From contig CAAFTW010000078.1 in the NCBI GenBank assembly GCA_900766045.1, positions 1 to 52,172 of the forward strand: a DNA stretch of 52,172 bases, in the 5' to 3' direction. Numbering within the stretch: position 1 is the stretch's first letter; each line of letters opens with the position of its first letter. The position numbers and the translations under genes are program-made. The notes under the pieces were generated by a model. It worked only from the letters and a program-made list of their open reading frames with translations. It searched no databases and was not told the origin of the DNA. This document shows positions 24,842 to 34,062 of this stretch, piece after piece. This DNA is from Clostridia bacterium. Its GTDB lineage: Bacteria; Bacillota; Clostridia; Peptostreptococcales; Anaerovoracaceae.

Positions 24842-25138
24842 AAAATCCTGGCCGATGACGGGCTGTTCATCGGCTCAGGAAATATTAAGCAGGCAGTGAA
24901 AGCACTGCGAGCTTCCTTAACGTCAAGGCATTTTACCTGGTATGCGCTGGCATTTTCTGGAGAAATAGACGATCTGCAGTATGCCGCTAAGCTGGCCGAA
25001 TCGGGTAAACTCCGTGTCCATATCGATAAAGTATATCCTGTTGAAAAAATAAGAGAAGCTGTTGGATACCTTCTCAATGATCACGCACAGGGGAAAGTGG
25101 TGATCCGGACAGATTTCCATCAGGATATCATACGGTGA
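24842..25138 (+). pseudogene. C-terminal remnant of a zinc-type alcohol dehydrogenase/quinone oxidoreductase
   Basis: Reads ILADDGLFIGSGNIKQAVKA, then LAESGKLRVHIDKVYPVEKI and NDHAQGKVVIRTD, the usual end of MDR-family reductases (the segment after the Rossmann fold). A stop precedes it and about two thirds of the gene is missing. The frame's own ATG at 24896 has no ribosome site. Confidence 0.75.
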
Positions 25139-25154
25139 AGTTTAGGCGGATTTA

Positions 25155-28010
25155 TTACAGCCTTCCTGCCTCCATGAAGGCGGTGCGGTCGTATCTGGCG
25201 GTAAGCAGATACGGAGCCAGGGACTCCGCGTCGAGTTTTTCCAGGAGGTTCAGCTTGTGGACGAGCAGGCTGTTCCTGGAATATGCGCCGCCGATAATGG
25301 TCCGGATCGGAAGCTCAGCCCATGGGTCATCGATAGAGGATTGAAGCTTCAGCTCAACAGTTCCCGGCTCCCAGCTTTTGTAATTGTATTCACAGAGATT
25401 CTGCAGCAGGGCGCCGTTGCAGAAGTGGGATACGCCGTTCTCGTCCGGGATGCGGTCGATGTGGAAGTAGAAGCCTCCGCCGAAGATCTGCTTTTCCGGG
25501 GCAGGGGACTGATACAGAACATGGGTTAGCGGGCTGTTGTACTGGCCGAGCTTCATGTTCAGGTCGATGAGTTCTGTGCCGCGCCTGCAGACGCTTGCGG
25601 TGACCAGGTTATCCTTTCTTCTTATAACGAATTCCGCGCCCATTTTCTTTGGGATGGAGCCGTTATCACGTCCGCACTGGACCGCCATTTCTGCGCCTTT
25701 TCCGCCGAGAACCAGGGAAATTGGATAAAGGCCGAGCTGGGTTCCGTAGGTGCAGTATACACCGAGGATGGCTTCATAGTAGTCGTCGGCAAAGGTCGGC
25801 CTGCCAATGTGACATACGGAAAGGGTCACAACCGGCATGGTGAACGGCTGAAGCGGAGGCGGAAGGATTCTCCGGATCGCTGCAGGATCGGTCATGTAGG
25901 CCATGTAAACACCTTCCTGATCATCCATCAGGGACACTTTTCCGAAGTTTTCCATGTCATCACTGGAAAGCAGGAAACTTGCGCTTTTTCCTTTGCCGCA
26001 GCCATCTCCGGATGCTCTGCATGCGCTGGAAAACAGCTTTCTGCCTGCTTCATATCCTGTCCGTGTCGCTGGCGCGATGGTTCCGTCCTTAACCGCGCTT
26101 CCGACTGCGATCACCGGAATGCCTTTTTCACGGATAGCGTCTGCGAGAGAAGTGTCCGGCTTGTAGCCGAGAGACATTACGACGAGATCCGATGGAACTT
26201 CAACGCTTTCTCCGCTGTCTTTCTTTTCCAGAATTGCGGCAGAATCGGTAATTTCCTTCAGTGCGTGGCCGAGGAGGAACTGCGTTCCGTATTTCTGCAG
26301 TCGGGAAAGAATATCGGCGCGATTGGTGTGGTTGGCGTTCGGGGCAATTTCATCGAGTAGGTCACAGACCGTGACTTTTGCTCCGTGGGCGGCGAGGAAT
26401 TCCGCGGTTTCAATGCCGGTGATTCCAGCACCGACAACGGTGACAGACTTCCCTTCATAATCGGAAGAAGCTGCATCATCAGCTGCCAGAATCTGTTCTA
26501 CCGTGCGTACGCTGGAGCTGTGGATTCCCGGGATGCTTTCCGGAAGAACTGCGTGGGATCCAGTTCCGCAGATGACGCCGTCCGGCTTCAGGTTTTCAAT
26601 CAGTTCCGGGGTCGCTTCCGTGTTATAGCGGACTTCCACACCCAGTTTCTCAAACTGCCTGCGGTAGTAGTCCATCACCCATTCCATTCTCTCCTTGCAA
26701 GGCGGCATTTTTGCCTGATTGACGGTTCCTCCCAGTATGCTTCCGCGTTCAAGCAGGGTAACTCTGCATCCGCGCTCGGCCAGGGTCTTGGCAGCCATCA
26801 TTCCGGAAGGTCCTCCGCCGACAACGACAGCGTAGTGATGCTGTGTGTCATATTCCGGATCGCCGTATAGGCGCTCTCTTGCCATGCGAGGGTTCAGCGC
26901 GCATTCAGCCGGCATTCCCGCGGCATTGTATTCGCTCAGGCTTTCAAAACACCTCAGGCAGTTGATGCACTTGCAGATTTCGTCTTCGCGGCCGGATGCT
27001 GCCTTAAGGCCCCATTGTTCATCCGCCAGCCAGCTTCTTCCCATGGAAACGAAGTCTTCGATGCCATCCTCCAGGAACTGCTCGGCGACTGCCGGCTCGC
27101 GGATCGCGGAAACTCCGATAACCGGAATGGAAACGTGGTCTTTGACGGCTTTAATCAGGTCTTTGCGCCAGCCCTGTGGGAAAGACACCGGCTCGACGCA
27201 AGTTATGCCGGTCTCGTAGAGTCCGACGGAAACATCGATAAAGTCAATTCCAAGTTTTTCCAGTGCCATGGCGATTTTTACACCGTCCTGGATGTGAATG
27301 TAATCCTCCGTAACGCCGGTCTTGTCCAGGAATTCTTCGACCGTAAGGCGTACACCGATGGGAAAATCAGGGCCGCAGGCAGTGCGGATTCCCGTGATAA
27401 TTTCTGCGATCATCCGGAGCCGGTTTTCAAAGTTGCCGCCGTATTCGTCCGTTCTGTGGTTGGTGTAAGGGGACAGGAACTGCTGCAGGAGGTAGCCGTG
27501 TGCTGCGTGAAGTTCTACACCGTCACAGCCGGCTTTCTGCACGCGGACTGCACCGTCAATGAACTGCTGGATCAGTTTCTTTACTTCTTCTGTGCTCAGT
27601 GCGCGGGTTTCCTGCTTTACGAATTTGCAAGGGATTGCGGAGGCCGACACGACCGGCTGCCCGCCGATCAGAACGGACATGGTCTCTCTTCCTGGATGGT
27701 GCAGCTGGATGAAAATTTTACTGTCGTGCTTATGAATAGCCTGGGCCAGGCGGCTCAGCGGCTGAATATGCCGGTTCTGCGTAACCGACAGCTGCCGGAG
27801 CAGTCCCGCGCCGTGTACATCGTTCACACGCGTAATTTCCGGAATGACGATCCCGGCTCCACCCGCCGCGCGTGCCTCGTAGTAAGCGATCATATCCTCA
27901 GATGGCGTGCCGTCCAGATTTGCGAGGCCGATGCCCATCGGTGACATGACCAGGCGGTTTTTTGTTGTCATATTTCCGATTTTTCCCTTAGAGAAAAGCT
28001 TATCGTACAT
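25155..28010 (-). CDS. Old Yellow Enzyme/2,4-dienoyl-CoA reductase-type flavoprotein fused to an acetoacetate decarboxylase domain
   Basis: Start ATG 28010 has GAAAGGAG upstream, giving 951 residues. Residues 1-340 form an FMN TIM barrel with QLHHPGRE and HAAHGYLLQQFLSPYTNHRT. A Cys cluster follows (CKCINCLRC, then C before ALNP) for 4Fe-4S. Residues 395-690 are an FAD/NAD domain with VVVGGGPSGMMAA and VTVVGAGITGIE. After a Gly/Ser linker, the last 240 residues are an acetoacetate-decarboxylase-like domain with SIPKKMGAEFVIRR, whose Lys pair matches the Schiff-base site. The reductase half is like enoate reductase, FadH and BaiCD/BaiH. The fusion suggests reduction and decarboxylation of one substrate. 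It follows the SDR gene in one operon. Confidence 0.88.
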   Translation of the reverse strand: MYDKLFSKGKIGNMTTKNRLVMSPMGIGLANLDGTPSEDMIAYYEARAAGGAGIVIPEITRVNDVHGAGLLRQLSVTQNRHIQPLSRLAQAIHKHDSKIFIQLHHPGRETMSVLIGGQPVVSASAIPCKFVKQETRALSTEEVKKLIQQFIDGAVRVQKAGCDGVELHAAHGYLLQQFLSPYTNHRTDEYGGNFENRLRMIAEIITGIRTACGPDFPIGVRLTVEEFLDKTGVTEDYIHIQDGVKIAMALEKLGIDFIDVSVGLYETGITCVEPVSFPQGWRKDLIKAVKDHVSIPVIGVSAIREPAVAEQFLEDGIEDFVSMGRSWLADEQWGLKAASGREDEICKCINCLRCFESLSEYNAAGMPAECALNPRMARERLYGDPEYDTQHHYAVVVGGGPSGMMAAKTLAERGCRVTLLERGSILGGTVNQAKMPPCKERMEWVMDYYRRQFEKLGVEVRYNTEATPELIENLKPDGVICGTGSHAVLPESIPGIHSSSVRTVEQILAADDAASSDYEGKSVTVVGAGITGIETAEFLAAHGAKVTVCDLLDEIAPNANHTNRADILSRLQKYGTQFLLGHALKEITDSAAILEKKDSGESVEVPSDLVVMSLGYKPDTSLADAIREKGIPVIAVGSAVKDGTIAPATRTGYEAGRKLFSSACRASGDGCGKGKSASFLLSSDDMENFGKVSLMDDQEGVYMAYMTDPAAIRRILPPPLQPFTMPVVTLSVCHIGRPTFADDYYEAILGVYCTYGTQLGLYPISLVLGGKGAEMAVQCGRDNGSIPKKMGAEFVIRRKDNLVTASVCRRGTELIDLNMKLGQYNSPLTHVLYQSPAPEKQIFGGGFYFHIDRIPDENGVSHFCNGALLQNLCEYNYKSWEPGTVELKLQSSIDDPWAELPIRTIIGGAYSRNSLLVHKLNLLEKLDAESLAPYLLTARYDRTAFMEAGRL

Positions 28011-28177
28011 GGTAATCTCCTTTCTGCTGCGACATGCAGCTTGATTTATCACATTAATGCGTCACTGCGGACAAAATTCACACAGCAGGGAATTTACGCT
28101 TGGCGCGGCCGTACAGGGGATTTGCCGGATACCGGGCCTGTTTTCCCTCCTGACAGAAATATCCGCATTTTTTCTCT

Positions 28178-28936
28178 CTAGAAAATTGTATATCCGCCGT
28201 CCACGGCAAGGGCAGCTCCGTGGATGAACATGGACTCGTCACTGGCGAGGAAGGCGATGGCCTGAGCGACTTCTTCAGGCTTTCCCGGGCGGCCGGACGG
28301 GCTCATCTTGATCTTCATATTCAGCGGATGCTGCGGCATTTCCAGAATGCGCTGAATCATACGGGTCTCGATCGGTCCCGGAAGGACAGCGTTGATGCGG
28401 ATGCCATTGTGGCCGTGATCCAGAGAAATCTGCCGGGTCAGGCCAAGGAGTCCGTGTTTTGCGGAAGTGTAGGCGATTCCGCCGCGGCCGGCTGCTGTGG
28501 ATGCCATGGATGCGACATTGACAATGGTGCCTCCTTCATTTTCTTCCATCAGAGGAATCACGCGCTTCATCAGTTGGAAGGGTGCAGTAAGGTTGGTGGC
28601 CAGAACCTGGTTCCATTCGTCATCCGTGATCTGATCCATATTGGCAAGAGATCCTCCGATTCCGGCGTTATTAATCAGTATGTCAATGGAACCGAACTGG
28701 TCGAGTGCGGCATGCACTAAAGTATCCAGATCTTCTCCGCTGGTGACGTCCGTCTTCTGGAAGAAGGCGCTGCCGTCGTTTTTCTGGATTTCATCGGTGA
28801 CTTCCATGCCGAGCTCTTCATTCATGCCGACGATGACCACGTTTGCGCCTTCGCTTGCGAAAAGCTCTGCTGTTGCGCGTCCGATGCCTCTCGTAGAACC
28901 GGTTACAATAGCTGTTCTGCCTTCAAATTTTTTCAT
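28178..28936 (-). CDS. Short-chain dehydrogenase/reductase (3-oxoacyl or hydroxysteroid type)
   Basis: Classical SDR of 252 residues. The cofactor motif TGSTRGIGRATAEL, NNAGIGG, catalytic YTSAKHG with the upstream Ser in NVASMAS, and the tail AVDGGYTIF are all present. ATG 28936, with AAAGGAG, is preferred to the ATG 18 bases upstream. It is first in a two-gene minus-strand operon with the reductase-decarboxylase fusion, under a divergent PucR-type regulator. Its likely task is to oxidise or reduce a hydroxyl/keto group on the same substrate. BaiA-like or FabG-like function cannot be told apart here. Confidence 0.9.
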   Translation of the reverse strand: MKKFEGRTAIVTGSTRGIGRATAELFASEGANVVIVGMNEELGMEVTDEIQKNDGSAFFQKTDVTSGEDLDTLVHAALDQFGSIDILINNAGIGGSLANMDQITDDEWNQVLATNLTAPFQLMKRVIPLMEENEGGTIVNVASMASTAAGRGGIAYTSAKHGLLGLTRQISLDHGHNGIRINAVLPGPIETRMIQRILEMPQHPLNMKIKMSPSGRPGKPEEVAQAIAFLASDESMFIHGAALAVDGGYTIF

Positions 28937-28979
28937 GTTAATTACTCCTTTCATCTATGTTATCGTATTGTTATCTGAA

Positions 28980-29008
28980 TTGACATTATTTTCACTATGT
29001 ATTATATT
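28980..29008 (+). promoter_or_regulatory. Promoter of the PucR-type regulator gene
   Basis: TTGACA and TATATT separated by 17 bases. Downstream, GTGCA-TGG-TGCAC (29063-29075) and AATTGCAATT just before it are palindromes in the shared control region, possible operators for the regulator or its partner operon. Confidence 0.6.
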
Positions 29009-29114
29009 TAAAACACAAGACGGTGAGAATAGACGTGACAGCCGAATTGCAATTGACTGTTTGTGCATGGTGCACGAGTGAAAAGTAATCATTATGGAAG
29101 GGATATGAAGTGAG

Positions 29115-30653
29115 ATGCTGTTTAAAACGATGATGGAGAACCTGCAGGAAACGGCAGAAATACAGGTGCTCTGCTCTGACTGCAGGGTGGAAATTACAGA
29201 TGTTGCGCTGATAGACGGAAGGCAGGAGAAATTTTCACAGGATGTTCTGTATTTTGGATTTGCGGAGTCGGTTTCAGAAGACAGCTTTCCGGCCCAGTGC
29301 GTCCTTGCGGGTGCCGTCGATGAAACCGTTGAAAAAAGTGGCGGGTGCGGGTGGGCTTTGTCCGATCCGAAAGACCTCTTCTGCCTGTTCAACCGCGCTA
29401 AATCGATCATCGATGCCTCGCGGGAGCGGGGACTTTACGGGGAGCTGATGGATTGCGCCGCAAGGTCCAGAAGCATCGAACCGGTGATTAACCTGGCGGC
29501 CGCGCGGTTGAATAATTCTGTCGTGCTGGTGGATTCTGAGTTCAAGGTCTTGTCGCATTCCACGATTTTCCCGATTGATGATCCGTTGTGGGAGGAAAAT
29601 ATCCGCCACGGCTACTGTTCCTATGAGTTTGTCAGCGCCGTGAAGCAGATCCCGGAAGTCCGCGACGCGAAAATGACATCTGATCCGGTCGTGGTGACCT
29701 GCGCTGCCTCACCGCTCCGCAAGCTTTCCAGCAAGGTCTTTATCGATGGAAAACTCGTCGGCATTCTGATTATGCTGGAGAAGGAGAGTCCGATCACACC
29801 AGACCAGATTGAGATTCTGCCGGTGATCAGCAGGGCGTCTGGTGACGCGATGGCCCGCTATGCTCCGTTCCTCATCCCCGGAAACACCGCTTACGAAAAA
29901 CTCCTGCATAATCTTCTGATTGGTGCGCCGTCTGAATCTGTTCTGCAGGTGAAGGGAAGTCTTTCGAAGTCCTCCAGATTTGCGGCTCTCTGCATCCGCC
30001 AGTCCCGTTATTTGGGACAAAAACATCTCCGGCAAGAGGTCAGCCGAGATCTGCTCGCGCAGTTTCCGAAGCTTCGCTTTACCTATCATGAAGGCGGAAT
30101 TGCCGCAGTCCTGCCTCTTGGCGGCCGGCCGTCGATTTCTGCGGATGAAGCAGCCTGCCTTGAGCGGCTTGCGGAGGCCGAACATCTGCGCATCGGAATT
30201 TCAGACGTTTTCCTGGAGCTTAACCAGTTCGCAAGACGCTACGCCCAGGCAAAACGCGCCCTTGAGCTGTCTTCCCGCATGCACGAGCGCAGCCGCGTAA
30301 TTGTATACACCAGCTGGTCCTTTTACGATCTTCTGGATCATCTGCAGGCCAGTGAAAAATTTACTGGCCAGTCGGCCAGCCAGCTGGGCATGTTCTGCCA
30401 TCCTGCACTGTCCATTCTGAACCGCTATGACGTCCAGAATAAAACGGAGCTTTACCATACACTGGATGTTTTTCTGAGATGTGACGGCATCCTGAAAGAT
30501 GCCGCGGATGCCCTGTATATCCACAGGAATTCCCTGCGTTACCGGATGGAGCGGATTCAGGCGCTGACCGGCGTAGACCTTACGGACGGCAGCGTCCGGT
30601 TTCTGCTGCAGATGTCCTTTCAGATTGACCGGTTTACGGGGAAGGAAGGGTGA
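29115..30653 (+). CDS. PucR/CdaR-family transcriptional regulator
   Basis: 512 residues. The C-terminal HTH is clear: YHTLDVFLRCDGILKDAADA and LYIHRNSLRYRMERIQALTG, the standard PucR-type C-terminal helix-turn-helix. A central GGDEF-like/CdaR domain (QSRYLGQKHLRQE to FARRYAQAKRALEL) comes before it, and an N-terminal sensor of about 250 residues reads NSVVLVDSEFKVLSHS. This class activates catabolic operons in response to the substrate. The divergent SDR-reductase operon is the obvious target. The start has only weak GAAGTGAG. Confidence 0.85.
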   Translation: MLFKTMMENLQETAEIQVLCSDCRVEITDVALIDGRQEKFSQDVLYFGFAESVSEDSFPAQCVLAGAVDETVEKSGGCGWALSDPKDLFCLFNRAKSIIDASRERGLYGELMDCAARSRSIEPVINLAAARLNNSVVLVDSEFKVLSHSTIFPIDDPLWEENIRHGYCSYEFVSAVKQIPEVRDAKMTSDPVVVTCAASPLRKLSSKVFIDGKLVGILIMLEKESPITPDQIEILPVISRASGDAMARYAPFLIPGNTAYEKLLHNLLIGAPSESVLQVKGSLSKSSRFAALCIRQSRYLGQKHLRQEVSRDLLAQFPKLRFTYHEGGIAAVLPLGGRPSISADEAACLERLAEAEHLRIGISDVFLELNQFARRYAQAKRALELSSRMHERSRVIVYTSWSFYDLLDHLQASEKFTGQSASQLGMFCHPALSILNRYDVQNKTELYHTLDVFLRCDGILKDAADALYIHRNSLRYRMERIQALTGVDLTDGSVRFLLQMSFQIDRFTGKEG

Positions 30654-30659
30654 AAAATA

Positions 30660-30800
30660 TTGTTTGCCAGCGGTCAGAAAGGGTTATATCTTTACGTGAT
30701 GGATCCGGAGATGAAAAAGCATGTTCTGGATAAAATCAAAGAACTTCAACGGTTTAATAAATGTAAGCCGGAAAAGTCAGATGAACAGAATCGTAAATAA
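30660..30800 (+). CDS. Small ORF of 46 codons
   Basis: TTG start with GGAAGGG upstream, 6 bases after the regulator's stop. It encodes MFASGQKGLYLYVMDPEMKK and a Lys/Glu-rich, helical tail. It reads like protein but I cannot assign a family; it may be the tail of a lost gene. Confidence 0.4.
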   Translation: MFASGQKGLYLYVMDPEMKKHVLDKIKELQRFNKCKPEKSDEQNRK

Positions 30801-30822
30801 TTGAATAAAAGTAGGAGAAAAT

Positions 30823-31266
30823 ATGAGTCATGCAATCCGACCATGCACAATGGAACACCTCGTACGTTATGGGGAAATCTATGCCGCGGCCTTTTCCGGT
30901 GAGCCGTGGAATGATCCGTGGAAGCCGGAAAGGGCACAGATTCACGTAAAGGAAATCCTGGAATCCGGTAATTCCTACGGACTGGAATATGTTCTGGACG
31001 GAAATGTCGTCGGTCTGCTCCTTGGTACTTCCATGCTGTTTCATTTTGGCCGGACCTTTGAAATCAACGACTTGGCAGTAGATCCAGGATATCGGGGGCA
31101 CGGCATCGCATCGCAGCTGCTGGACCGCTGCCTGGCAGATATGAAAGAGCGAGGAATTGCAGCGGTGCACCTGATCACCGCCAGTGAGGGGAAACTGCCT
31201 GTGTACTATGAAAAGCACGGCTTTAAAAAAGAAAAAGGGCTGACTCTGATGGGGATGGATTTGTAG
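30823..31266 (+). CDS. GNAT-family N-acetyltransferase
   Basis: 147 residues. The acetyl-CoA-binding motif A is INDLAVDPGYRGHGIASQLL with the R/Q-G-x-G/A loop, and motif B is YEKHGFKKEKGL. Start region SGEPWNDPW is common in a clostridial subgroup. GGAG is well placed before ATG 30823. Substrate unknown. Confidence 0.9.
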   Translation: MSHAIRPCTMEHLVRYGEIYAAAFSGEPWNDPWKPERAQIHVKEILESGNSYGLEYVLDGNVVGLLLGTSMLFHFGRTFEINDLAVDPGYRGHGIASQLLDRCLADMKERGIAAVHLITASEGKLPVYYEKHGFKKEKGLTLMGMDL

Positions 31267-31353
31267 ACAAATAGTAACGAGATGAGGCTGAAGCTGGGTT
31301 AAAGTTATCCGGAGCAGCCTGATAAAGAGTTAAAGTGTGCGTTGGGTAATTCT

Positions 31354-31638
31354 ATGAGTAAAGAATATACATTTAATGCCACCCTTCACGAAAATGAAGA
31401 GGGAGGCGGCGCGTACGTAATTTTTCCCTGGAACATCCTTGAGGAATTCGGGAAAGGCCGCGTCAAGGTTCATGCGGAGTTCGACGGGATTCCTTATGAC
31501 GGCAGCATCGTGAACATGGGCGTGAAAGACGAGAACGGCGATATCTGTTACGTGATTGGAGTTCTGAAATCGATTCGGAAAGAGCTCGGAAAAGTGGATG
31601 GAGATGTGATTGATGTGAGGATTAGGGAGAGGTGGTAG
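31354..31638 (+). CDS. DUF1905 domain protein
   Basis: A 94-residue beta-barrel type. The pattern GGGAYVIFPWNILEEFGKGR, VKVHAEFDGIPYDGSIVNMG and GVLKSIRKELGK is that of DUF1905. ATG 31354 is taken; an in-frame TTG 12 bases before has no better site. Function unknown; members often sit alone or joined to YdeI-like domains. Confidence 0.82.
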   Translation: MSKEYTFNATLHENEEGGGAYVIFPWNILEEFGKGRVKVHAEFDGIPYDGSIVNMGVKDENGDICYVIGVLKSIRKELGKVDGDVIDVRIRERW

Positions 31639-31832
31639 TCCGGCATGGCGGATCATGATGTTTCTTCCCTTGAATTAGCAGGCGGAGGGTTATGGTCAGC
31701 AAGTACTTTCAGGGGCGCGGACGATTTTACTGCTTGAATTGGGACAGGACATATTGTCCGGAAATGCGATTGCACTGATGAGATCTGAACAGGGGAAGAC
31801 GGTCGAGTGATGCTGTAGCGGTCTGAAATGTT

Positions 31833-31871
31833 GAAGCACTTCTGCTATTGGGTTAATAGCAGAAGTGCTTC
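31833..31871. repeat. 17-bp perfect inverted repeat
   Basis: GAAGCACTTCTGCTATT is repeated inverted after the 5-base loop GGGTT. It stands between two convergent genes, just left of a second hairpin, and has no T-run. It may be a transcription barrier or a DNA hairpin element. Confidence 0.7.
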
Positions 31872-31882
31872 CTGATCTGAAA

Positions 31883-31915
31883 ATTCCCGGCGCTATAAGA
31901 AAAGGTGCCGGGAAT
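31883..31915 (-). terminator. Terminator of the sulfurtransferase gene
   Basis: ATTCCCGGC/GCCGGGAAT stem (9 bp), with TTTTC after it on the minus strand and A-rich loop sequence. It lies 12 bases past the gene's stop. Confidence 0.75.
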
Positions 31916-31926
31916 AAACAATTTAC

Positions 31927-33495
31927 TTACTCAACTGTAACGGTGTAAGAAGTGTTTCTTGCAGACTGGTCGGTTGCGATCATCTGAATCGTGCAGCTGC
32001 CGGCACCGACTGCTGTGACTTTACCTGTTGAATCTACGGTTGCGACATTGTTGTTATTGGATTTAAACCGGACTGTCGGAAGTGTTCCGCTGGCCGGGAA
32101 AATATGGATGTCGTTGTTTGTGTAGGTGTCACCCTTCTTCAGATTGACAGAAGTTGTCGTGTAATTGAAGGAAGAGCAGGTTTTGGCCTGATCCGGGCGG
32201 AGCATCTGTGTAGCATTGTGTTCGAGATCACGGCTCCACTGCCACCAGCCGCCGTCGTAGAGGGAGACATTCCAGCCGTGTTCGTATGCCAGCAGGAGCG
32301 GCATGGTTGCTCTCCAGCCGGTTCCGCAGTAGAAGCAGACTTCGTTTGTCGGTTTTACATTGCTTTCTGCCATGAATTTTACGAACGTATTGTAGCTGAT
32401 GACTGTGCCATCTGAGTTCATATATTCTTCCATGGTATCGGCATTGCTTCCTGCATGTCCGAATACTGCGCCTGCGATTTCGCCTTTTACCTGGAGCATC
32501 GGGTAGTTACCGTCGGACAGTCCTTCGAATTCATCAAGGCTTCGAATGCTGACAAGTTTGAAATTTTTATTCTCTGCCAGATTTTTCTTCACGCCTTCTT
32601 TAGACATAATAAGTTCCGGACGTCCCGGGATCTTAGCTCCGAAATTGCTGTTCTCTTTCGGGGTATTTTCCTTTGTTTCAACGGAATATCCGGCTTTCTT
32701 CCAGTTGTTGATGTCTCCGTTCAGGACTTTTACGTTCTTTACACCGCAGTAGAGCATGGCAAAGGCCTCGCGCTCTGTTGCCGGGTGTGCGCCATACAAG
32801 ATAACCGTTGTGTCCCTGGTAATTCCATATTTGGCGAGGACTTTAGCGAGCTGTTCATCGGATACGAGGTTTCCCAGATTCTCATCAGAATAATCGATGG
32901 TGTTGTTCGCATATGCCGCGTAAGTGCTCGTCTCGAACTGATGAACGTCGGAGTGGTAAGAACCTGGAATGTGACCGGAATTGTAAGGCGTTTCGGTTGT
33001 ACTTGTTTCCAGGATGACGTAGTTCTTTGACTCTGCCTGATTTCCGTCGATCACGCTTTTTACCCACTGAGGTGTCACATAGACGGTGCGTTCGGAAACT
33101 GCCGGCGCAGTTGTCTTGGAAGCTGTCTTTTTGACGGTTACCGTCCAGGATGCGGATTTTCCAGATTTTGCCTTAACAGTAATTCTGGAAGTACCAGCCG
33201 CTTTTGCCTTAACGATTCCAGTGGAAGCGACGCTTGCGACTGAAGTTTTACTGCTCTTCCATGTTACTTTCTTTGCTGAACTGGAGAGCCCTTTCGAAGG
33301 GGCAAGTTTGTACTTGAAGGTTTTGCTTTGCCCGGCCTGCATCGTGACCTTAGAAGATGCCGGGGAGACCCGGGTGATGCTGGTGACGCCCTTAGATGTT
33401 GCAAATGCAGGAATTGCAGTCAATGGAGTCATCGTGACGACCACCGACAGGGAAAGTGCTGCAGATGCCAGCAGTTTCATTGATTGCCGTTTCAT
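31927..33495 (-). CDS. Secreted two-domain rhodanese (sulfurtransferase) with flanking Big_2 domains
   Basis: The signal peptide is MKRQSMKLLASAALSLSVVV, cleaved near AIPAFA. Residues 35-125 are a Big_2 Ig-like domain (KVTWKSSKTSVASVASTGIV). Then two rhodanese domains follow, at about residues 135-280 and 290-440. The first has no Cys at its loop (ILYGAHPATER); the second has FYCGTGWRAT with the catalytic Cys. A last Big_2 domain (NNNVATVDSTGKVTAVGAGS) ends the protein. The pair is typical of thiosulfate or mercaptopyruvate sulfurtransferase, here outside the cell and probably bound to wall or polysaccharide. It is 522 residues. Confidence 0.9.
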   Translation of the reverse strand: MKRQSMKLLASAALSLSVVVTMTPLTAIPAFATSKGVTSITRVSPASSKVTMQAGQSKTFKYKLAPSKGLSSSAKKVTWKSSKTSVASVASTGIVKAKAAGTSRITVKAKSGKSASWTVTVKKTASKTTAPAVSERTVYVTPQWVKSVIDGNQAESKNYVILETSTTETPYNSGHIPGSYHSDVHQFETSTYAAYANNTIDYSDENLGNLVSDEQLAKVLAKYGITRDTTVILYGAHPATEREAFAMLYCGVKNVKVLNGDINNWKKAGYSVETKENTPKENSNFGAKIPGRPELIMSKEGVKKNLAENKNFKLVSIRSLDEFEGLSDGNYPMLQVKGEIAGAVFGHAGSNADTMEEYMNSDGTVISYNTFVKFMAESNVKPTNEVCFYCGTGWRATMPLLLAYEHGWNVSLYDGGWWQWSRDLEHNATQMLRPDQAKTCSSFNYTTTSVNLKKGDTYTNNDIHIFPASGTLPTVRFKSNNNNVATVDSTGKVTAVGAGSCTIQMIATDQSARNTSYTVTVE

Positions 33496-33657
33496 TATTA
33501 ATCCTCTCTTTCATTCAGTACGGACATTGTGCCTATTGTGTGAATACTTGTAAAATAAAGTATAGCATCTTTGCTTCTGATAAGAAAATTAAATTTCTCA
33601 ATATGGCAGAGGCAGAGAAGTGGGGAATAAATTCAGATTCTTCTTAAGACGAAATGT

Positions 33658-34062
33658 GTGAAAAGGTTTCACGATAACTGGAATATTGATACTCCGGATT
33701 TGGAATTTGCGGGGATGCTGAAGTCCTGTGTGCAGGATGGTACAGATACACTTCTTAATTCTGCTCCCTTAGCTGATCTTCTGCATGATGAAGAGGAAAA
33801 TGAGGAGACTGCAGAGAAATCAGACCTCCAATCCTCCGAGCACTCTGCATATACGAAATCCGATTTTCTCTCTGATGTTTACGTCACAGAACTTCAATAT
33901 GACCGTATGGTATCCGTGCTTAAGCATAAGATGAACATCATTCTGCAAGGTGCGCCAGGTGTCGGGAAGACTCTTACACAGACATCGACAAGGAGAATGC
34001 ATGATTTGATGATAAGAAGAAAGTTGAGTTTCAGCTTCAGCTGTTTTGTGATGGCCGTGTGA
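33658..34062 (+). pseudogene. Truncated McrB-like AAA+ protein
   Basis: A region with TKSDFLSDVYVTELQYDRMV and LKHKMNIILQGAPGVGKT (Walker A) is characteristic of McrB, the GTPase of the McrBC methyl-DNA restriction system. After the Walker A Lys-Thr the homology ends and 25 or so unrelated codons follow. The Walker B, sensor and MxxxD parts, and any mcrC, are absent. It marks a lost defence locus. Confidence 0.75.
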
